A stretch of 60,870 nucleotides of DNA, from assembly GCA_016987375.1 (NCBI GenBank), contig PJRA01000160.1, positions 1,737,501 to 1,798,370 of the forward strand, written 5' to 3'. The stretch is from Brachionus koreanus. Lineage: Eukaryota; Rotifera; Eurotatoria; Ploima; Brachionidae. Positions 46,068 through 58,323 of the stretch are shown here, piece after piece. The notes beneath the pieces were generated by a model. The model saw nothing but the letters and a program-made list of their open reading frames with translations, did not search any database and had not been told where the DNA came from. Both the position numbers and the translations under genes were made by a program. Within the stretch, counting starts at the first letter, position 1; every line of letters begins with the position of its first letter.

Positions 46068-48315
46068 GTTCTGTACATAACGCAAATTTTCAAACAAACG
46101 TAAAAACAAAAACAAATGCGGAATTAGATTTATTAAAACTCGGTCTTTATCTTAAATTTTTTTAATTCTGATCAGACACAGACAGCTGTAATGGTTTTTA
46201 AAATATGATAAGACTTTTTAATTGGCTCGAAACTAAAAGCTTCATCTCAGTAGCTATGAGCAAGCCAACTATCCATTTTTTTTAATATAGACTTAGGTTA
46301 ATTATGGACTAATTATCAAAAATTTCTACTTAAAAACAAAATGCTAATATAAGAATTTTGTTTAGCATTTTTCTTAAATTATCCAAATATCTCTAGATTC
46401 ATAATAATTAAATTAAAATAATTTATTCAAATTAAAATTTAGCTTTTGGATTAAAACAAATGTAGACTGTAAATATGTCTGTTCTAAATTAAACCAAAAC
46501 CATATAGGTTTGATAGACACTAACTTTTTCCTAATATTTTTTATAAAGAGAATTACAAAGGAACTTAAAAATTTAAATTAAACGATGAAAATTAATTATT
46601 TTTATTTAAAAATAGATAAACTGAAAATTATAAGTTAAATTAAAAAGAAATATAGAAAAAGGTCATAAATAAAATTCTTTCCCTACGCAAATATTTTTTT
46701 CGTATTTCTTATTTTTAGTGTTTGTTACTTCAAGTTTCATAATACAACCTTTGATTCATGAAAACATAGAATTAAATAATACTTTTTCTAAAATTATTTT
46801 CTTTATAATAATTATGAAAAAATCCTATTTTTTAGATTAACTTTATTGACATTATTTTCTAACTTAAAAATATTAGAAAAACAAACATTTTTGTTTTTTT
46901 TTTGTTATTTAATCTTTTTATATTAAATCAAAATTTGTCATCCATCACCTGTGGCGTTTGTTGAGAAATTTTGATTTTAAACCAAGTATCAAAACGTGAA
47001 TTAAACACAATAAAAATTCATGTGAAATTCTAAGGCAAGAAAAAATCTTGCAAGTTAAAATTTTTTCAAAATTTTGCTTGCCATTGTGAAAATAAAATAA
47101 TTCACTTATTTGACTCAAAAATAAAATTCTTAAGTTATTCAAAGGTTTGAATAACTTGGATCTTGGTAACAGTATTTTTTGTCTCTTTTATTTTAAAAAT
47201 TCTAAATATTATATTCTCACTTTTTTTATTCAAGATTTGATTTGAATAAATTTGCCTTTCCTTGAAAATTTCTTTAAATTCACTTGCTTGGTTTTCCTGA
47301 AAAATTGGAAATGAAATTTTATTGAAAAATTAATATTCAACTGATCATGATTTCAAATCGTATCATATTTATGTAATATTCAAAATAATATATAGCAATA
47401 TAGAAAAATAAAATTTGGTTCCACATTATAATAACTCTTAAGAAAAATTTAACATTTTGTTAATTTCTTTTTATTCAATTCACACCCTAGTTCCAAATAA
47501 AATCAAACTCAATAAAATAATTAAAGAATTTAATTAAAAAAATAAATTAAAATTGAGTTAAGACTACTTGGAAAATATGATATTATGCATTGTCTTCAAG
47601 AAACCAATTTTTGTTTTTCCATAATTAGATTTAAAAATATATTTATGAATTAAAAAAAAATTTCAAATATTTTTATCAGGTCAATCTACGATTTTTTTTT
47701 ATTTTAAAATTTATTTTTAAAGCTAAATAAATTAGGCTTATAAATTTAAGGACTCAAAATTATTTTGCATATGAACGAAGCCTATTTCTTTTAAAATTTT
47801 TATCTTAACAAATAGTTTATGTTTGATTTAAATAAGAAGGTTCTTGAAAATTTTAAAAATATTACAAAACTTTTAGGTCAGAATGAAAACTTAAATTAAA
47901 AATTAAATATTCCATATTATTTTCTAAAAATTAATTTTTCCACACTTTTTAGACAAATTCCTTATTATAGAAATTTTATCACCCGACAGAAAATTTAAAT
48001 AAATAATTTTTAAATAAAAATTCATCATTTTCAACATTTGTTATAAATTAATTGAAAAATATAAAATTAAATTTGTAAATAAAGAAAGGATTTGCTACAA
48101 ACAGATAAAGTTTTGTCTATTTCAAAATTAATCTAAATAAACCCATAAATATCAATATAATTTGAGCTTAGAATATGGATTATAACCACAGTTGAGCTGA
48201 ATCTATTTTATAATCTTCTATGAGAAATTTTTAGTCTTTCTTAATTTAAAGAAAAAAAATTTAAATTTGGCATACTGAATTAACTTTATTTTTAAATTTT
48301 CTAAATGTAAAGAAT
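46068..48315. other. 2.2-kb gene-free spacer
   Basis: Low-complexity AT-rich DNA with no supported gene on either strand. The 65-codon minus frame at 46945-47142 shows no protein-like conservation pattern. It should contain the SH3BP5 promoter and the mS25 3' UTR. Confidence 0.5.
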
Positions 48316-48882
48316 TTATTTTGAATTCCAATATTCGGCCAAAGCTTGTTCATCAGATTTATTTTTTCTTATTTCTTCTAGTTCATCTTGTTTGGTCAAA
48401 TGATATTTTCCTCTCATGAATTCTGGTAATGGCTTGTAACGAGGACAAGCTATTTGACCTTCGACTAAACAAATACAGTATCTTGAGCATCCTTCTCCAA
48501 AATTAGCCTGATTTGTTTGCGCCTCTCGTTCAATTTCTTCAGCAGTTTTTCCCACTAATTTCTCACAATATTCCAATATCTCATGTTCTTTTTTTTTATA
48601 ACAATTTACGTATATGCTATTTATCTTGTCATCTTCAAGTGTATGAAATGTAATAAATGGAGTTTTAACAATATTTTTCAATTGAACACATTGAACATGA
48701 GGATTTTTGTATTGAATTTGGGCCAAGTGCCAAAATACGAATCGACGTAGACCATCACTCTCAGGTTCAGTTTCATGATAATTTATAGTACAAACTTTAA
48801 CTTTTTCTTTAAATACTAGAGTTCCTCCTTTTAGATAATCTATTGTACGCCGCCATGCAGCTGGACCTTTTTTAAAAGGCAT
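48316..48882 (-). CDS. MRPS25: Mitochondrial small-subunit ribosomal protein mS25
   Basis: Nuclear-encoded protein of the mitochondrial 28S subunit. Intronless, 188 aa (human about 173). The N-terminus MPFKKGPAAWRRTIDYLK with VVFKE-like LVFKEKVKVCTINYH, the central FVFWHLAQIQYKNPHVQ, and the C-terminal ANFG...CICLVEGQIACP with LPEFMRGKYH match the mS25 family along its length. The fold is the L51/S25/CI-B8 thioredoxin-like domain. Four cysteines are at the C-terminal ANFGEGCSRYCICLVEGQ segment and the following ACP, as in relatives. Neighbours are unrelated genes; intergenic DNA lies on both sides. Confidence 0.93.
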   Translation of the reverse strand: MPFKKGPAAWRRTIDYLKGGTLVFKEKVKVCTINYHETEPESDGLRRFVFWHLAQIQYKNPHVQCVQLKNIVKTPFITFHTLEDDKINSIYVNCYKKKEHEILEYCEKLVGKTAEEIEREAQTNQANFGEGCSRYCICLVEGQIACPRYKPLPEFMRGKYHLTKQDELEEIRKNKSDEQALAEYWNSK

Positions 48883-50888
48883 TTTTAATTTTTGTTTTCA
48901 ATGAAATTTTACCAAAAATTTAAATTTTATGTTTGTTTTCATTTAATATACGTATAAATAAAATTATTATAACAAAGTTTTGTTAATTTTGTTTTAATTT
49001 TATAACAATTTGTTTATTTCAAATTTTAAGATTTTAATTTAAAAATCCAATTTTAAAATAATTTCATTTGATTGAGGGTATCTCAGTAGATGATTCAAGA
49101 TTATGAGTTTTTAATGATATTTCAAAAATTTTTGATGAATTTAAAATATTAAGTTGGCTGTAATTTTTAAATTTTATATGTGAAAATAATTAATTTGATA
49201 TTTATTTAAAGAATTATTTTATTGATTATTTACTTATTTGTATCGAGCTAGTGCTCCTTGAGAATAAATATGAAATAAAGTTAAATTAGACAAAAAAAAC
49301 AAATTAAATAAGTTAAAATAAAACATAAAGAAAATTAAAAATAATGTATTGAAATATCTAGAGATTGGACATTTTAAAATATTTTTTAGTTCAAGAAAAA
49401 TTCTAAGGAAACAATTACAAAATTAAGCAAGTTATTAAATAAAGCTTTATTTGAAACCTTCTTTGTATTTTCCCACTAATCTGACGACCAAAGGAACATA
49501 ATGACTCAGTCCTGCCCTTTCATATTTTTCACTCGATTATTATTACTCAAGTCGTGGATTACAGTGCTCTTTTAATTAATCCAACATTGGTCCAAATGTA
49601 AATTTGGGGTCTAACTGGATGTCTAAAAATTTGATGTTATTTAACAGATAAGATAAGGAGGTAAATTAATTCTTATTAGCAAGTAAATAAGTCCATCATG
49701 ACATCATGACAAGTCTTTTGACTTGACTTTTAATTTTTTTTTTTTGAAAAAAAAGTCAGTATTGATTACATTTTTATTTAAGTTGAAATTTTAATTTAAA
49801 AATTAAATGTCAAAATTAATAAGATTAAATTATTCGATAAAATTAAAGAATTTTTTTTTCTTTATTAAAGTTTCATCTTGTGGAAAACTCAAAAAAAGTC
49901 TTTTTAAAGTCTTTTTAACGGGTTGATGTCTTTGGTCACATAATTTAAGTTTTTATTCATCCATGTAGAGCAGTCAATTGAAAAGTGGGCAGATGCCAAG
50001 TCAAGCCAGAAAACCTAGTCAAAGTACATCGATGATACTTATGTATGAATGAAAGAAGCCGTTTATTCAAGCATTCGTTGATATAGATATCGGAACTGAT
50101 GGCAAGCGACTATGATCTTCATATCATTTGTGTTATATCTGGCAATGTGAAATATTAGTACAAATAGTGAGTCAAAGACATCTGGCTTGTAAATTTGATA
50201 TCCACCAATGAACAGTTGGTTGGCAATTGAAAATGCGAATTTCATCAAGAAAGCGTGAAAAAAATATGAAAAAGCCAATTACTTGCTTAGCGCAAAACTT
50301 TCAAATATGCTATTTCGTTCACCATGTTCACTTATTTTGGACGGATACCAAATTTACAAGTCAGATGTCTTTGACTCACTCCAGTTCGGTTATTGGTCAA
50401 TGTTTTCAGTTTTTTCTTCGTTGAAGTTGTCCAGGTGGTTGGTCTAATTGTCCTTTGTCGCACCTCCATTTTGAATACGGATGATCGTATTATATATTGT
50501 ACTTCGAGCGATTCCTTGCTTTGTAGAATGCGCAACAAGGTCATATTTTTTCATTGATGAAATCATAATTTGATTGATTTTCGAAAATTCCCTCGTCCAG
50601 TCACAGAAAGTCCCATTTAAAAAAAATTTTTTTGCAATATTATTGCTATTGTTTAGTAGCTTATAAATATATATATTTTTATGTTTTAATGAAAGAGCAT
50701 TAGCTCGGTGGAGAAAAAAAACAAATAAATAAATTCAATTTATTTAATTTTTGTCATCTTCACCACTAAAAACAATTAATGTTTAGCATTAATATTTCTA
50801 ACAAGTCAAAAAAGATAATTAAAAGAGTTTGTAGAAGATTTTTATTTAGAAAAAAAAAAGAAATTCAGACAACTTGTTTTCTCAGGCT
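48883..50888. other. Spacer with mobile-element debris
   Basis: It contains the second copy of the AGLSH-type coding-like repeat (49452-49523, minus) and a mariner-like transposase relic (49960-50600, minus). The rest is AT-rich. Confidence 0.5.
49960..50600 (-). pseudogene. Mariner-like transposase relic (HTH part)
   Basis: Minus strand from about 50570 reads MISSMKKYDLVAHSTKQG then IARSTIYNTIIRIQNGG, a typical helix-turn-helix DNA-binding region of Tc1/mariner-like transposases. It is followed by a stop and then by shifted frames. No DDE motif can be assembled. The more GC-rich composition than the host DNA fits a transposon origin. Confidence 0.5.
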
Positions 50889-52826
50889 TCAATCTAAAGT
50901 TTCGATCAAATGATCTTTAAAATAGTTGATTGCTCTATTAGCTTCCTCAAAGCCAATATTGAAAAGCGGATGTGTTCGATTCTTTATAAAAGGATTAACA
51001 ATTTTTTAAAAAATTTCATTCAAAAGTCAAATATTAAAGTCATTTTTAAGTATTTTCGAAAATTTTTATCTATTTTTTTAATTTCTTTTCAATTTATTTA
51101 AATTCATGTATGACTTTAAAATGACCCTAATATTTTTCTATTTGATAAATGATGATTAAAAATTTACCACTAAACTTTCATCGTTTTCACAAATATTTAC
51201 GGTATTGTCCATACAGTATTGAGAGACCGAAAGTCCTGATAATCCATAACAAGTATGATAATAGTCTCGATTTCTTTTTAATAATTTAATAATATATTAT
51301 ATAAAAAAATTCAACTTGCATACTTTCCGGGCTTGTCAATTATTCCCCCAAAATTTGCCTGACAACAAATTAGAATATATTCTTGAAGAGCCTCTAGGAT
51401 TAGAATAACTTGCGTTAAAAATTATTTCATAATAATCTAAAAAAATACCGCTATCAAAAAGCCAATTTTGATTTTCTTGCAGATAATCGCTATCTGTGAG
51501 TTAAATTCTATTTTTATTTCTTTAAAAAAAGTAAAATAACAAAATTTACCCGACATTAAAACAGAATGAATTATAGGAAACATTCCTCCTTGCCAAAAAG
51601 AATAGCAACAATCAACTAGCTTGTTAGTTCTTCCTTGAAACCCACCCTCAAACTTCATTTGTTTGTTTACAAGCCAATACTATTTAAAATTTTTAAAAAA
51701 TTCTTTTGAAAAATTAAAAATTTACAGTAAGTTTTTCTATATCACATAGGCTTTCTTTTCCCATGAGTTTAAGGGCTGCAAGTGCACAAAAACTATAACC
51801 TCCATGTGCTTCGTTGAAAGGACTTGCGCCAAAACCACCTTCATAAGTCTGACAACTTGACAAAAAAGTTTGCTAATAGAAAATCTTTAAAAAAAAATTA
51901 CCTTAAGATCCAGTCGGATACTTTTTCGAATAATTTTGATTCAAATTGTTCTAAATTACACAATTTTGCCACACTAATGGCACAGTAAGCTCCACTATAG
52001 CAAGATGAAATTAAATTTTGATTAAAATCGGATGAATAAAAAATACCGGACATCTACTTCTCCATCAGTATGCATTCGCATTTCACCATTTTCCATTATC
52101 AACGACTTGATCCATGAAAGTAATGGTTTTACCTTTTAAAATTAAATTTTAATTCAAATATTTTGTTAATTTTATTTTACTTTGATTATTTTTAAAGCTC
52201 TATCAGAGTTTAAAGTGCACAAAGCATTCACAGCAGCATAAGTTGTTGCTAAATGGGATATTTGACCAGGTCCACCGCCAAAGCCTCCTGTCTCATTTTG
52301 ACAAGTGTCCAAAAATTTTGTCACTCTAATTTTATTATAAAAATCTAAAAAATAAATAATTATCTTTTTAATTTACTCATCAATTAGTTCTTCGCTAAAA
52401 TCAGCATCTAAAAGATACAATGAATGCAAAATCCAATAGCATATCCAAGGCTGACTTGCGTCTAAGCACTTTTAAATTACAAACAGTAGAAAAATTAGTT
52501 GATAAAATTTTTAAATTTACTTCAAAAGAAGATGGCAAATTTCTAATTCCTCGTTGAAGAAATTTAATGTGAAAATTTCTATCAAGAAAAGGCAATCTTT
52601 TATGTTAAAAAAAATGAACTAAATTTTAAATAATGTTAGATAATGTTTACTCAGAATCTTTTGAGTGATTTTTTTTAAATTTTTCATAACAATTTTTAAC
52701 AAGCTCTTCTGTATTTATTTGTTCTTTGGTGCTGTGAGTTAGATCTTCGGTCGCTTTAGGCGTCATTAGATCAAAAAAATTAATGTCATTCAGACATCTT
52801 ATATTTGAATGAACCGATAAATTCAT
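50889..52826 (-). CDS. FNTB: Protein farnesyltransferase subunit beta
   Basis: Catalytic subunit that, with the alpha subunit, attaches farnesyl to CaaX cysteines of Ras, lamins and others. Twelve exons: 52826-52651, 52596-52521, 52468-52377, 52325-52181, 52132-52047, 51994-51902, 51855-51726, 51679-51550, 51493-51449, 51393-51324, 51273-51168 and 50981-50889. Total 1242 bp, 413 aa (human 437). Prenyltransferase alpha-alpha repeats are clear: ETGGFGGGPGQISHLATTYAA, GEVDVRGAYCAISVA, YEGGFGASPFNEAHGGYSFCA, FEGGFQGRTNKLVDCCYSFW and ANFGGIIDKPGK. Zinc ligands D289, C291 and H354 are present (human D297, C299, H362). Exons are 45-176 bp with very short introns. The exon 4 acceptor was placed at AATTAG because the upstream AG would give an immediate stop. 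Confidence 0.95.
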
Positions 52827-52989
52827 TTTCTTTAATGTTTTAAAAAAAAATTAAATTTTCCTGATTATTTTATAATTAGATATTTAGTTTCACGTGACCA
52901 AAAATTGCAATATTTATACTAAAACTTATTTTAATATTTAAAATGAATTTAAGAAAATATTAAAAATGAACCCTGTATAGTTTTTAAAC
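52827..52989. promoter_or_regulatory. Short divergent promoter region (FNTB / ankyrin gene)
   Basis: Only 163 bp separate the FNTB ATG (minus) from the ankyrin-gene ATG (plus), so both 5' UTRs and a shared bidirectional promoter must fit here. AT-rich, with one CACGTGA (E-box-like) at about 52892-52898. Function inferred from layout. Confidence 0.5.
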
Positions 52990-55900
52990 ATGAAAACAAA
53001 AACCAATACGAATATAAATGAGTCAATGATCCGAGCTGTCAGAGATAAAAATCTACATAAGCTGAAAAATATTCTGGAAACATCGAAATGCTGTTTAAAT
53101 TATTCGGACAAAGTAGGTAAATTGTCTTTTGGTTATACTTATTAGAAAGAATTGTCCGTATTGGAATTTTCTATTTAATTAAAAGTTCTTCTTTTAAAGA
53201 TATTTTTTTTTGATTAAAACAAAAATGAATTAAGCAAAAAGACAAGACAATAATAATTTAAATAAATAAAATTCAAATTTTTTTTTTCAAATTCAATGTT
53301 ATTAACAAATATTTTAAAATATATAAAAATTGATTTTAGCGTTTTCCGATTTTAGTTTTTTTGTGGTTGAAATTGAGAGCAATTTATACATTTTTTAGAA
53401 AATTTAAAATTTTAAGCTTTTGTGAAATTTGATACAAAATAATAAAAAATAGAACAAAATATTAAGAAAGCTTAAAACTTTTTTTCTAAAAATTTTTACT
53501 AGTACCGTAAATGAAACTTAGTGCAATATTCATAGTTGCATCACTAGCTAATGTTTGCTTATGATGTGCAAAATAGTTCCAAAATGCACTATAATCAAAT
53601 TTGTTCAAATTTAAAATATGCTAAATTTGCAGAGTTTTACCAGAAAGAATGTTCTTAATAATGCAACAATGAATGTAGAAGCATGTTACATTTACAGAAC
53701 TTATTTTTGATCTTTAAAAAAAATGTGTAAGAATTTTTAATATTTTGTTTTGTTTAGAATTTTTATTTCTTTTTTATTTTACTAAATTGATTTTGTGATT
53801 TCTTAAATTTTTCTTATATATGAATCTTCATCCATTGACAATTTGATAACTTTCAATCGTTAATGTTTCAAGTGAGATCCAACTTTCGTAGTTTCGAATC
53901 TAGCCATTTGATATCTTTATCTTCCTTTTTAAATTTATTTTCAAATTGTTTTTCATCATTTCTTGTAATTGATTTCCTTTCAAAATTGGTATCGTGAAAA
54001 TCAAATACAAACAAGACAAAAAATTCGTCCTATTCTAGTAAGTTAAAAGAAAACGAAAAGAAAATGTCTTAAAAAATACATACTTTGTTGAACCTCTTTT
54101 ATTTAAGATATTTTTTCTAATGTAAAATAATAGACAGACAAAAAAATAAAGCATTAGTAAGATTTTAATTGAATTGATCTGATTTCCTAGCAAAAAACAA
54201 AAGTAAAAATTTTATTTTAGATATAAAAATGTAGTTTTTTAAAGACTATCCGAACTTAAGGAAGCTTTTAATAAAACAAAGATCATTCGGCTATTGGTTT
54301 CGATGGAATCCATAATAAAATTCTTAAAAATCTTCCGATTTCTTTTCTCATTAGAGTTCTTAAATTTTTTAATATTTGTTAAAAACATGAATTTTTTCCT
54401 GAGGGCTGGAAGATCGCCAAAATTTCAATGCTTTTGAATAAAAAGAGTTCACTTCTGACCCTAATAACTATCGTCCAATAAGTGTTATTTGTTGTTTTGG
54501 AAAATTACTGGAAAGGATAGTTAATAACAGACTTTATTCATTTGTTGAAAATAATAAAATATTAGTAATTGAGCAATCTGGATTTAGATGACTAAGGAAG
54601 TCTGCAGACAACCTTATATTTTTAATTCAAAAAATATCTGAATCCTTTTCTAGATCTAAAAAGGTATGTGGTCTATTCTTTGATATTTCTGCATTTGATA
54701 GGGTTTGGCATGAAGGTCTCTTCTATAAATTAATTACACCTCAAATACCTGACTATCTTATCTTCTGGATTCGCTCATTCTTATCTTCTGGCTCAATTCT
54801 AGACTATAATTTTCCATTCTTAACTCTCTTTCACAAGCAGGCTTACAAAAGTTACAAGTTATTCAAAATAGTGCTGTTAGATACATTCTAAAACTTCCTC
54901 CCAAAACCTCCTCCGAATGATTATTCTATAAGGCATTTGATCACAGATTAAGCAATCTCTTAGAAAATTACTTAATTCTCTAGATTATTCAGTTCCACTG
55001 ACTAAAAGGCTTGTTTCGGAGTACCATATAGACTTCGATCCTAGATTTGTTACGAATCCTACTCCTCTATGTAGCTGCTATTTAAAAATACAAAATTTTA
55101 TCTGACTCTTAAAATCATTTACATATTATTCTTTTTCTGATTCTCATATTACCTTATTTATGTATTTTAGTTATTTTCACAATACCCTTCAATAGTCAAT
55201 TCTTTAATTTACGACATTAGATATAAGACATTTTCTTTTAGTTTATATAACTTTATCAAAATTGGAAGAAATTTTTGTTTTTTTTGTATTTGAATTTCAC
55301 AATACCTCAAAATTAGTAATTTTAAATGATTGTAAATGAATGAAATCCTAAAAAATTTCTTTAAAGATAAATTCTGGCAAGGGACCTGAAGACATTTTTT
55401 CTGCAAAAAAAATATTAATTAAAATTGAAATAAATATTGTAAAAAATTTTCTTGTTTTATTTAGATATTTTTTTAAAATTTTTAATCAACATTAAAAAAA
55501 AAATTTCGGTCGGCCATTTATTTTTCCATTTAAAACAAAATGTAAAATTTTATCAAAAGTGTTTTCTAAAAATGAGGCTCCAATCTGTCTCAAAATTGAA
55601 TCCATCTGGTTTTGATTGATTTATTCTTAATATGGGATCATGTGTGCTTCTTTTCTATAATCAAACCAGGATTGAAAAGCGGTTATTTTGGAATTTTAAA
55701 TTTAAATAAAAATTTTAAATATATCAAGCAAAAAGGCTATCATGAAGAAAAGTTTTGTCATTAAGAATTGCTAGATCCTTCTATCGTTAAATAAAAATGT
55801 CGAAATTAATCTTTTTAAAAGAAAGACACAGCAATTTTTTTTTCTTATAAAAGGATAAATATCTGAGAGCTACATCTACAATATTTTTACCATATTTTCC

Positions 55901-57022
55901 TGATAATGAATAAAATAATAATTAAAAATACATAAAAAGGATGGTATGAACGCTCTTCATTTAGCCACCAGTAATAATGATCTAGAAATGGTCAAATATC
56001 TGATTAATCAAAAGATTGATTTGAATTCACGATCTAATTTGAATCGAACACCACTACATTATGCTTGCCAAAGCGGCTTTTTAGACATTGTTTCATTGTT
56101 AATTGAGAGTAACTCAGACGTAAATGCTAGTGATTTTTTAGATATGACACCTCTGCACATGTGTGCCGAGAAAAACAACAATCAAATAGCTAGACTGTTA
56201 TGCAAAAGTAAAAATATCAAGATTGATAAATATGATAAGTTCAATCGAACTAGCTATTCTATTGCCAAATCGAATAAAAATCACGAACTTATAAAAATAC
56301 TTGAAGATCTAAAAAATGAAATAAAAAAGGAAGATAATATTGAAATAAGTGATGACAATTTGGATTTGAGTGCGCAATTATCCGAGTTCTACAAAAAAAA
56401 AAGTTTTGCTCGACCGATTAATCGATCAACAAAAGAGACAATTTCAAAAATTTATGCAGAAAAAAGAACAGAACCATGCTCAAGTATGAGCAAAAAATCA
56501 AAATTTAAAAGCAATTCAGCACAGCTCGATGAGAGTTTGTCAGATAGTGAATTTCAAACAGATTTTAATAAAAAGAAAAAATTAAGCTCTTCTCCTATAA
56601 ATTTTGTAGATAATAATTTAAATTGGATGACCAATCAATCAAAAATAGATATTTCAAGTGTTGAACTATCGCTTACAGGTAATTAATTTAGATTGATATT
56701 TATTCATATTAAAGATTTCCAAAGAGGCTGGAAAATTAACTTTGGATTATTTGAATAAAATTGATCCGATTGGTGATGAACAAGTAATATGAGATTTTTT
56801 TTAGAATTATTTTTACTTTTTTCCCCATTTTCTAAGCGCCTGTTAATCAAATTGATGAGTGATTTGGAAAAAAATGATCAAGATGAAATAAACGAAATGT
56901 TAGTTGATCAAAAAGAACAAAATTTGGACAGCAATTTTTTAAATTTGATCGATCAAACAGATCAGAATAATATTGACTATTATAAAATTTTAGACGACTT
57001 ATCGTTTTCTAAAAAAAATTAA
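52990..57022 (+). CDS. Ankyrin-repeat protein, GABP-beta-like
   Basis: Four exons: 52990-53112, 55940-56678, 56725-56783 and 56837-57022. Total 1107 bp, 368 aa. Residues about 8-155 form four to five ankyrin repeats (NALHLATSNNDLEMVKYLI; TPLHYACQSGFLDIVSLLI; TPLHMCAEKNNNQIARLL; TSYSIAKSNKNHELIKIL). The rest is charged and partly coiled: SAQLSEFYKKKSFARP, a KKSK basic patch and an acidic, Asp/Asn-rich tail. The repeat count and the phrase DVNASDFLDMTPLHM recall GA-binding-protein beta, a transcription cofactor. The C-terminal half is too diverged to confirm this, so a general ANKRD protein is equally possible. The exon 3 acceptor at CCAAAG was chosen because the nearer AAAG leads to a stop. 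Confidence 0.75.
53425..53606 (+). repeat. Dispersed repeat R, copy 2
   Basis: Starts TTTTGTGAAATTTGATACAAA. It has GCTTAAAACTTTTTTTCT, a CATAGTTGCATCA block and ends ATGTGCAAAA...AATGCACTATA. It aligns in the same order with 60695-60870 and, less well, 16085-16262. Confidence 0.7.
54240..55080 (+). pseudogene. Non-LTR retrotransposon relic (third LINE copy)
   Basis: Plus-strand frames read GFDGIHNKIL, DPNNYRPISVICCFGKLLE, NNRLYSFVENNKIL, QSGFR, GLFFDISAFDRVWHEGLFYK and FWIRSFLSSGS. The sequence then jumps to the C-terminal LQVIQNSAVRYILKLPP. This is the order of a jockey-like RT with the catalytic FADD region deleted, plus stops. It is inserted in the intron in the same orientation as the ankyrin gene. 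Confidence 0.8.
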
Positions 57023-58323
57023 TGCATAATTGTATTTTATTTTTTTTATATTTTTTAATTTAATAAATATCTTAAAATTTTTTTTTTTTCTTAGCAAAAA
57101 TAAAAATACCAACGTTGTTAAATTCTTTTTTTGTTGGCATTTCACATGAACTTTAGACCGGTCCCTAACACTAATTATTAAAAAAATTTGTTTACTTTAG
57201 TCTAAAAAAACAGAAACTTGATAAGTAAAAATAAAACAATTTTATTAATTTTTAATATATTTTTAGTATTAATTTTTTAAATTCTCTAAAAATTCTTTTA
57301 TTCACTCCTTGTGAAGCATAGGATCATTACTTTCTACTCTGATTTAGCTAATATTCAATAAAGGAATTTTCCTTTTTCTTAATTATAAATTTTTAAATAA
57401 TTGTTAATTTTAATCGATTGAATAAATAACCTTAAATTCCGCATCTTTTATTTTTTTTGGAAACATAACCTAGGTATATTATATATATATATTTTTTTTT
57501 GTAATGACTGAATCACTGGCTTTTTATTAAAGAAAAAAAAACATAGAAGCTTTTTATTAGCATTTATTTATTTATTTATTTTAAAAATAATTTAGGCGAA
57601 GCCTTGGCCGGTTGGAATGGAGACTTTGTCCTTCCTTTCAGCCACATGATTGATTTTTGATGCTGCACAATGTTGCAAAATAACAAAAAGTTAATTTAGA
57701 TTGAGTTTAGCATTTAAATTTTAAAATGTTAGAAAATAAATTATTAGCATTTAATTTTATATCATTATTTTCAACTTTAAAACTTCTTTTATTTTTTTAT
57801 GAACTAAGAATTTAACTGAAAGGGAGGATTATGTTCCATTCCAAACTACCAGGGTTTATAACCCAAACTATATTTTTAATAATAATAATATAACCTAGGT
57901 AAAAACTCGGAGATATATTTTCTTCCACATCATCTAATAGATTAGAATGATAGATTTCAGTATATATATTTATTATATACGACTCATGATCCAACTAACC
58001 TATGTTTTATAAAACAAGATAGAGGAGTAAATTTTTTCGAAAGTTTAAAAAAAAATTTTCTGTTTTTTAAATTTAAATTCCAAGTTTGATATCGAAACAA
58101 AAAATTTTGGATAGTTTGGAAGTTTTTTAATTACTGGAGCCTTATTTGTATTAGATATTTTACAGACGTTTGTCAAATGAATCATTCTAATTATAATTGT
58201 TAGCAGATTTTGGAATATTACCAGTATCAATAAAATTAAATTAGACTAATATTTTATTCTTAAAAACAAAATTCAATTGATTTAAACCAATATTACAAAC
58301 AATTTAAGAGTTTGGATTTTTCT
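57023..58323. other. Spacer between convergent ankyrin and SKI8 genes
   Basis: No gene seen. It contains an (AT)n run near 57480-57492. A possible hAT end fragment (ACCGGTCCCTAACACTA, about 57159-57175) has no partner. The 60-codon frames at 57812-57994 and 58045-58230 lack protein-like features. Confidence 0.5.

Larger units (their letters stand above)
53113..55939. other. Repeat-rich first intron of the ankyrin gene
   Basis: A 2.8-kb intron with copy 2 of dispersed repeat R (53425-53606), a LINE relic (54240-55080) and a repeat block TGAATTTCACAATACC near 55290. No exon-like sequence noticed. Confidence 0.6.

Noticed and set aside
46945..47142. 65-codon minus-strand frame
   Set aside because: Low-complexity composition, no domain or neighbour support.
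50063..50544. Three overlapping 65-71-codon frames as genes
   Set aside because: They fall in a transposase relic; the real similarity runs in another frame with stops.
57155..57175. ACCGGTCCCTAACACTA as a second hAT insertion
   Set aside because: It resembles one hAT end but no opposite end or duplication could be found nearby.
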